The notes below the pieces were generated by a model, which saw only the letters and a program-made list of their open reading frames with translations, did not search any database and was not told where the DNA came from. A program made the position numbers and the translations under genes. From Erysipelotrichaceae bacterium (GTDB taxonomy: Bacteria; Bacillota_I; Bacilli_A; Erysipelotrichales; Erysipelotrichaceae), in the NCBI GenBank assembly GCA_017512285.1, contig JAFWGU010000006.1, positions 1-64,000 of the forward strand: a stretch of 64,000 bases of DNA. The letters are read 5' to 3'. Shown here piece by piece: positions 60,058 to 64,000 of the stretch. Every line of letters starts with the position of its first letter. Positions within the stretch are counted from its first letter, which is position 1.

Positions 60058-61737
60058 TTAATCAAGATACTTGTTCAGATCAGCCAGGATCTTCTGCTCT
60101 GCTTCATGAGCAGCAGCTTCATCCTTGGCACTTACTGAGATGTAGAATTTCAGCTTCGGTTCGGTACCGCTTGGTCTTACGACTACTGAGCAGTTGCCTT
60201 CCAGGATGAACTTCAGAACGTCTGCACTTGGCAGTCCGTTGATGCCAGGCAGATAGTCCTGCAATTCAATGACCTTCTTGCCGCCGAATTCCTCAGCGCC
60301 CTTTCTGAACTTGACCATGATGTCCTGCATCTTCTTGAATCCGCTTGAACCTTCGAATTCATTTGAATATGTTACGTTCATGCAGAAGCCGAACTTGTCG
60401 AAGATCTCATTGAGCTTATCCAGTAAGCTGATTCCTCTGGTCTTGTAGAATGCGAACATTTCACAGATCAGGAAGCTGGCAACTACTGCGTCCTTGTCTC
60501 TGGCATGTGTGCCGGCCAGGTAGCCGTAGCTTTCTTCGAATCCGAAGATGTAGTTTTCCTTCTTGCCCTGCTGTTCAAGTTTCAGGATCTGTTCACCGAT
60601 GAACTTGAATCCTGTCAGAACGTTGATCGTTCTTACGCCGTAGCTTTCAGCAATTCTATCTGCCAGGTCCATTGATACAAGTGACTTTACCAGTACAGGT
60701 TCCGGTGGCATCTTGCCTAAGGCTGTTCTTCTCTCACAGATGTAGTTCAGTAACAGTAAGCCAGCCTGGTTGCCGGTAATAAGCTGATATTCGCCTTCAT
60801 TGTTCTTGACAGCCATGCCGACTCTGTCAGCATCCGGGTCAGTTGCCAGTAACAGGTCTGCATTGTACCTTGCGGCATATTCCATTCCCAATGCCATGGC
60901 TGCCTTGATTTCAGGGTTTGGATATGGGCAGGTTGGGAAGTTTCCATCCGGGAACTCCTGTTCTTTGACAACGGTAATGTTGGTATAGCCTGTTTCCTTC
61001 AGGATCCTGGTAACAGGAATCAGACCTGTGCCGTTTAACGGTGAGTAAACGATGGCTACGTTCTTGTCGATCTCGGCATCGCCTACCAGTGACTGGGTCT
61101 TTACTGCTTCTAAGAAGTTGGTGAGCATGCTGTCATCAATGTATTCAATGATACCGCTCTTTAATCCTTCTTCAAAGTCAAGCTTCTTAACATCCTTGAA
61201 GGTGTCGGTCTTTTCAATTTCTGCCAGTACGGCATTGGCGTATTCAGTTGTACACTGACAGCCGTCAGGTCCATATACCTTATAGCCATTGTACTTGCTT
61301 GGGTTGTGGCTGGCCGTAACCATGACACCTGCACAGCAGTGCAGTTCTCTGGTTGCGTATGAGCATAATGGAACAGGTTCAAGTTCCTTGTAGATGTAAA
61401 CCTTGATGCCGTTGGCTGCCAGAACGCCGGCAGTTACCTTGGAGAATACATCACTCTTGATACGTGAATCGTAGGCGATGGCTGCCTTTCTTTCTTCCTC
61501 AGGGAAGTTCTTGACGATGTAGTTTGCCAGACCCTGTGAAGCCTTGCCTACAGTGTAGATATTCATGCGGTTGGTGCCAGCAGCGATGACGCCTCTTAAA
61601 CCTGCTGTTCCGAATTCCAGGTCACGGTAGAATGCATCTTCCTTCTCGGCATCGGTCATGGCTAAAAGCTGCTGACGGATCTCTTCATCCTTAACGTTTT
61701 CCAGCCAGTAATTATAGTATTCCTGATATCTTTCCAT
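60058..61737 (-). CDS. pgcA: alpha-phosphoglucomutase (phosphohexomutase)
   Basis: A 559-residue phosphohexomutase that swaps glucose-1-phosphate and glucose-6-phosphate. The phosphoserine loop VMVTASHNPSKYNGYKVYGP near 137-156, the metal loop LLATDPDADRVGMAV, the sugar loop FGFEESYGYLAGTHARDKDA and the phosphate loop VVRPSGTEPKLKFYIS are intact. Length fits the PgcA/PGM2-like group of Bacillota (about 560-580). It links GlgP and GlgC to glycolysis, and may also supply UDP-glucose. Monocistronic, with GTGAGGAG ahead of the ATG and TAAAAT as a likely -10. Confidence 0.93.
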   Translation of the reverse strand: MERYQEYYNYWLENVKDEEIRQQLLAMTDAEKEDAFYRDLEFGTAGLRGVIAAGTNRMNIYTVGKASQGLANYIVKNFPEEERKAAIAYDSRIKSDVFSKVTAGVLAANGIKVYIYKELEPVPLCSYATRELHCCAGVMVTASHNPSKYNGYKVYGPDGCQCTTEYANAVLAEIEKTDTFKDVKKLDFEEGLKSGIIEYIDDSMLTNFLEAVKTQSLVGDAEIDKNVAIVYSPLNGTGLIPVTRILKETGYTNITVVKEQEFPDGNFPTCPYPNPEIKAAMALGMEYAARYNADLLLATDPDADRVGMAVKNNEGEYQLITGNQAGLLLLNYICERRTALGKMPPEPVLVKSLVSMDLADRIAESYGVRTINVLTGFKFIGEQILKLEQQGKKENYIFGFEESYGYLAGTHARDKDAVVASFLICEMFAFYKTRGISLLDKLNEIFDKFGFCMNVTYSNEFEGSSGFKKMQDIMVKFRKGAEEFGGKKVIELQDYLPGINGLPSADVLKFILEGNCSVVVRPSGTEPKLKFYISVSAKDEAAAHEAEQKILADLNKYLD

Positions 61738-61812
61738 GTTAACTCCTCACTTTACTATATTTTAACATAAGATTAATTATCCTGCATTGTGACTATGCTT
61801 AATTTATGCATA

Positions 61813-61837
61813 AGAAAAGGAAGAGTATTACCCTTCC
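61813..61837 (-). terminator. terminator of ptsH
   Basis: On the minus strand GGAAGGG, TAATA, CTCTTCC (one G-T pair), then TTTTC, 13 bases past the ptsH stop. Confidence 0.7.
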
Positions 61838-61849
61838 CTCTGTTTTCTA

Positions 61850-62116
61850 CTAGCCAATAACCTTCTGTGCTTTCAGTGTTTCAACGATTGTGTTCAGTGC
61901 GTTTTCTTCATCGTCGCCATCACAGGCTAATGTGATTTCTGACTGAGTAGGAATGCCAAGAGACATAACACCCATGATAGACTTCATATCTACTGTGCGG
62001 CCCTTGAATGATACTGTAACCTTGCACTTGCACTTGCTGGCTGCGTTAACAGCAACAGTTGCTGGACGAGCATGTAATCCTACTGGATCAATTACTACAA
62101 CCTGAATATCCTTCAT
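61850..62116 (-). CDS. ptsH: phosphocarrier protein HPr
   Basis: An 88-residue HPr. GLHARPAT near 12-19 contains the His that carries phosphate from enzyme I to sugar PTS proteins, and DMKSIMGVMSLG near 43-54 contains the Ser that HPr kinase phosphorylates in Bacillota to make the CcpA corepressor. The ATG at 62116 has GGAGGT ahead and gives the usual length; the open frame further upstream covers the promoter and is not coding. Unlike many species, ptsI (enzyme I) is not next to it. A promoter overlapped by a cre-like site precedes it. Confidence 0.95.
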   Translation of the reverse strand: MKDIQVVVIDPVGLHARPATVAVNAASKCKCKVTVSFKGRTVDMKSIMGVMSLGIPTQSEITLACDGDDEENALNTIVETLKAQKVIG

Positions 62117-62147
62117 TTTTTCGACCTCCAATACTATTTCTGAGAAT

Positions 62148-62176
62148 ATTTTACAGTATATTGGTAGCGTTTTCAA
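62148..62176 (-). promoter_or_regulatory. ptsH promoter overlapped by a cre-like site
   Basis: On the minus strand TTGAAA (62171-62176), 17 bases, TAAAAT (62148-62153). TGAAAACGCTACCA (62162-62175 region) matches the CcpA consensus TGWAANCGNTNWCA at 13 of 14 positions (C at the second-last W) and covers the -35 hexamer. Confidence 0.6.
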
Positions 62177-62268
62177 TATATATAATTTAAGTGATTTTAC
62201 ACATAATTGCCGCCGCATGACCATTACTGTTTTTCTTATGTGCTATAATTATTCTGTTGGTGGTGCAT

Positions 62269-63666
62269 ATGGAAAAGAAATCAGGTTCAAAGGTCATTAT
62301 TATCGTGCTGCTGGTACTTCTGGTACTCGGCGCAGCCGGAGGCGGTGTCTACTACTTCTATCAGAAGCAGGCTCCTTTCCGCAAACTGGGAGAATTAGGC
62401 TACAATGAGCAGCAGATCACGGTAATCAAGAATAAAGATCTCACTGCTAAGGTAATAGAAACCGGAGATTCAGAGCTCTTCAGATATGCCCTGGATCAGA
62501 CGATAAACAACGCTGACAGGTATGAATACTTCCTGATCAGCGATAAGGATCTGCCGAAGATGAGCATCAAGGATCTTTACAGTGTAACCAGCAAAATGAT
62601 CGAACTTGGCTATACCGCTGAAGACGCAGCCATTCTGACCAGCAAGCTTGACCTTGATACCATCACCACTCTGTTAAGAGGAGAACAGCCAAGAGATCTG
62701 GAACTGTTTGCCGATGCGATCGACCATGGGTTCAGCATTACTGACAGCCTGTTACTGGCATCTGGAAACAGAGAACTGGCAGAGAAGATATTCAATGGCG
62801 ATATCGCCTATGAAAGGATCAGCCCACTGATGGAAAAGCAGTACACAAGTGATGAGATACTTACCCTGCTGAACAATCTTTCCGAAGATGACTACACGTT
62901 CGTAATGGGAATGAAGTACATCCCGGAACTGCCGGAACTGTCAGGAAAGGAAAACTTCGACATGGACATGCTGCCGAGATATCTGATGTCACTACGCAGC
63001 AATCGCGCTTCCATGGATGACGTAGTCAACTGGGTCAATAGCGACAATGACTACATCCCGGCTGATGAGATCGACTATTCAGCCATGTATCACGATGAGG
63101 AGATCCTGGCTGACTATACAAGCTATACCTACTGCGTAAACAAGCAGTATGCACTTCCAAGCAATTACGAACCGTCTGATCTGGAATATCTGCCGAGCGG
63201 ATACTATGTACTGTATCACCCGATGCGCCACGTGGCAGCCAATGCCTTTGTCAACATGTCAGACGGATCAGTGGTAGCCGGCTATGAAAGAATACTTGCT
63301 CAGAGCAATTACCGTTCATACGACCACCAGAAGTCACTATATGACGAATACGTTGAACAGGACGGCGTAGCCCTGGCTGATACCTATTCAGCCAGACCGG
63401 GACACTCGGAACACCAGACCGGACTAGTTACTGACATTGGAACTGCATCCATGGATATGTTATACTTTGAGAGCTACAGCGGATATGACTGGGTATGTGA
63501 GAATGCCCACTTATACGGATTCATACAGAGATATCCGGAAGGAAAGGAATACATAACGGGATACGAATACGAGTCATGGCACTTCAGATACGTAGGTGTC
63601 GAAACAGCCACCGTCATTTATGAAAGAGGCTGGACTCTTGATGAGTATGCCCTGTTATTCAACTAG
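62269..63666 (+). CDS. membrane-anchored VanY-type D,D-carboxypeptidase, copy 1
   Basis: A 465-residue envelope enzyme with a basic N-terminus, one membrane segment (IIVLLVLLVLGAAGGGVYY), about 220 residues of helical repeats (LGYNEQQITVIKNKDL, LGYTAEDAAILTSKLD), and a C-terminal VanY/peptidase M15B domain. The zinc site is visible in RPGHSEHQTGLVTDIG (the SxHxxGxxxD pattern) and the final His in ESWHFRYVG. Such enzymes trim the last D-Ala from peptidoglycan stems. ATG 62269 has GGTGGTG ahead and a TATAAT at 62244-62249. A paralogue follows 6 bases later. Catalytic identity is firm; the role of the helical part is unknown. Confidence 0.87.
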   Translation: MEKKSGSKVIIIVLLVLLVLGAAGGGVYYFYQKQAPFRKLGELGYNEQQITVIKNKDLTAKVIETGDSELFRYALDQTINNADRYEYFLISDKDLPKMSIKDLYSVTSKMIELGYTAEDAAILTSKLDLDTITTLLRGEQPRDLELFADAIDHGFSITDSLLLASGNRELAEKIFNGDIAYERISPLMEKQYTSDEILTLLNNLSEDDYTFVMGMKYIPELPELSGKENFDMDMLPRYLMSLRSNRASMDDVVNWVNSDNDYIPADEIDYSAMYHDEEILADYTSYTYCVNKQYALPSNYEPSDLEYLPSGYYVLYHPMRHVAANAFVNMSDGSVVAGYERILAQSNYRSYDHQKSLYDEYVEQDGVALADTYSARPGHSEHQTGLVTDIGTASMDMLYFESYSGYDWVCENAHLYGFIQRYPEGKEYITGYEYESWHFRYVGVETATVIYERGWTLDEYALLFN

Positions 63667-63671
63667 AAAAC

Positions 63672-64000
63672 ATGAAGACATTTATTAAGTACTTGCTATC
63701 AACATTGATCGTAATGGCTGCGATATTCGCATCGCTGTATTTTCTGCTGGTTCCGGGACAGCTCAAGTCCTTTGCCTATACTGACGAACAGGTTGCTCTG
63801 ATCAGAAAGAACGGCATGGTCTACGACTTCATAAGAGCCGGCAGATCATCACTGATGAGTGCAGCGCTGGAAAAGAATCCGGAAAACATCAGAAAGATGG
63901 ATCAGTATCTGATTTCAGATAAGGATCTGCCTGCCAATACGGACTTCACCGCCATCTACAATGTCGTTGCCCCGCTTTACGATAAGGGCTATGAAAAGGA
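63672..64000 (+). CDS. VanY-type paralogue, copy 2 (N-terminal part, cut by window end)
   Basis: An open frame from the ATG at 63672 to the window edge (109 codons). It starts MKTFIKYLLSTLIVMAAIFA, a membrane anchor, followed by FAYTDEQVALIRKNGM and YLISDKDLPANTDFTAIYN. These parallel FRKLGELGYNEQQITVI and FLISDKDLPKMSIKDLYS in the gene before it, so it is a tandem duplicate of the same family. Only 5 bases separate it from the stop of copy 1 and no clear ribosome site is seen, so it may depend on translational coupling. Whether it keeps the peptidase domain cannot be seen here. Confidence 0.75.
   Translation, partial: MKTFIKYLLSTLIVMAAIFASLYFLLVPGQLKSFAYTDEQVALIRKNGMVYDFIRAGRSSLMSAALEKNPENIRKMDQYLISDKDLPANTDFTAIYNVVAPLYDKGYEK

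Noticed and set aside
62117-62224. A 36-codon N-terminal extension of HPr
   Set aside because: That stretch contains the promoter and cre-like site, and the protein from the ATG at 62116 has the normal HPr length and a strong ribosome site.
1-64000. CRISPR arrays, tRNA or rRNA genes, and phage attachment sites
   Set aside because: No regularly spaced direct repeats outside coding repeats, no cloverleaf with a recognisable T-arm, and no integrase gene were seen on reading both strands; a dedicated scan could still find a missed tRNA.

Overview
The window reads as one contiguous piece of chromosome from a low-to-mid GC Bacillota bacterium. I infer the Erysipelotrichia (for example a gut or oral Erysipelotrichaceae). 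The grounds are the Gram-positive style of Shine-Dalgarno sites and terminators, the glgC/glgD pair, CcpA-type cre sites, an HPr with both His-15 and Ser-46, a class I preQ1 riboswitch before queT, and an Etf-linked lactate dehydrogenase. No 16S rRNA or tRNA gene is visible, so the placement is inference. Coding density is very high, no gap exceeds 300 bases, and the first 23.6 kb after a transposase remnant are almost wholly on the minus strand.

Layout. 1-140: the tail end of an IS3-family element. 0.16-4.2 kb (minus): ABC-2 exporter (ATPase and permease), methionine aminopeptidase and a 1-phosphofructokinase-type kinase, divergent from a small thioesterase. 4.6-10 kb (minus): an envelope operon of polysaccharide deacetylase, YdcF, MoxR, DUF58 and DUF4129 proteins. 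10.1-11.6 kb: two overlapping single-pass membrane proteins carrying repeats of a kind otherwise familiar from phage tail proteins. 11.7-12.8 kb: the first of two divergent NagA-like amidohydrolases. 12.9-23.6 kb: a complete glycogen locus (glgB-glgP-pulA-ung-glgC-glgD-glgA) with a uracil-DNA glycosylase inside it, divergent from a GntR/UTRA regulator.

24.6-33.3 kb: preQ1 riboswitch and queT; MscS with a lipocalin-like membrane protein; an Hsp70-like protein paired with a giant J-like/TPR protein; a PLP enzyme of the aluminium-resistance/methionine gamma-lyase family. 33.4-42 kb: a large lipoprotein; a three-gene AfuABC/FbpABC-type importer with a perfect cre site at its promoter; an SDR oxidoreductase; EF-P; a PnuC-like transporter with an extra N-terminal domain. 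42-48 kb: an MFS carrier, the second NagA-like enzyme, and an etfB-etfA-lctD lactate oxidation operon.

48-64 kb: an ABC exporter, a DUF6508 protein, an XRE regulator, an SLC45-like carrier, a malate dehydrogenase and malic enzyme pair, a nucleoside hydrolase, a Phd/PIN toxin-antitoxin pair with a three-site TGTACA operator, a PfkB sugar kinase, a MATE pump, phosphoglucomutase, HPr with a cre-like promoter, and two tandem VanY-type peptidases (the second cut by the window end).

Taken together the window is rich in carbon storage and its control: the glycogen genes and phosphoglucomutase interconvert glycogen and glucose-6-phosphate, HPr and the cre sites give catabolite control, and the lactate and malate enzymes handle fermentation acids. 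I found no CRISPR array, integrase or defence island. The least expected items are the tail-like repeat membrane proteins, the J-like/Hsp70 pair, the PnuC-like fusion, and the evenly spaced toxin-antitoxin operator.
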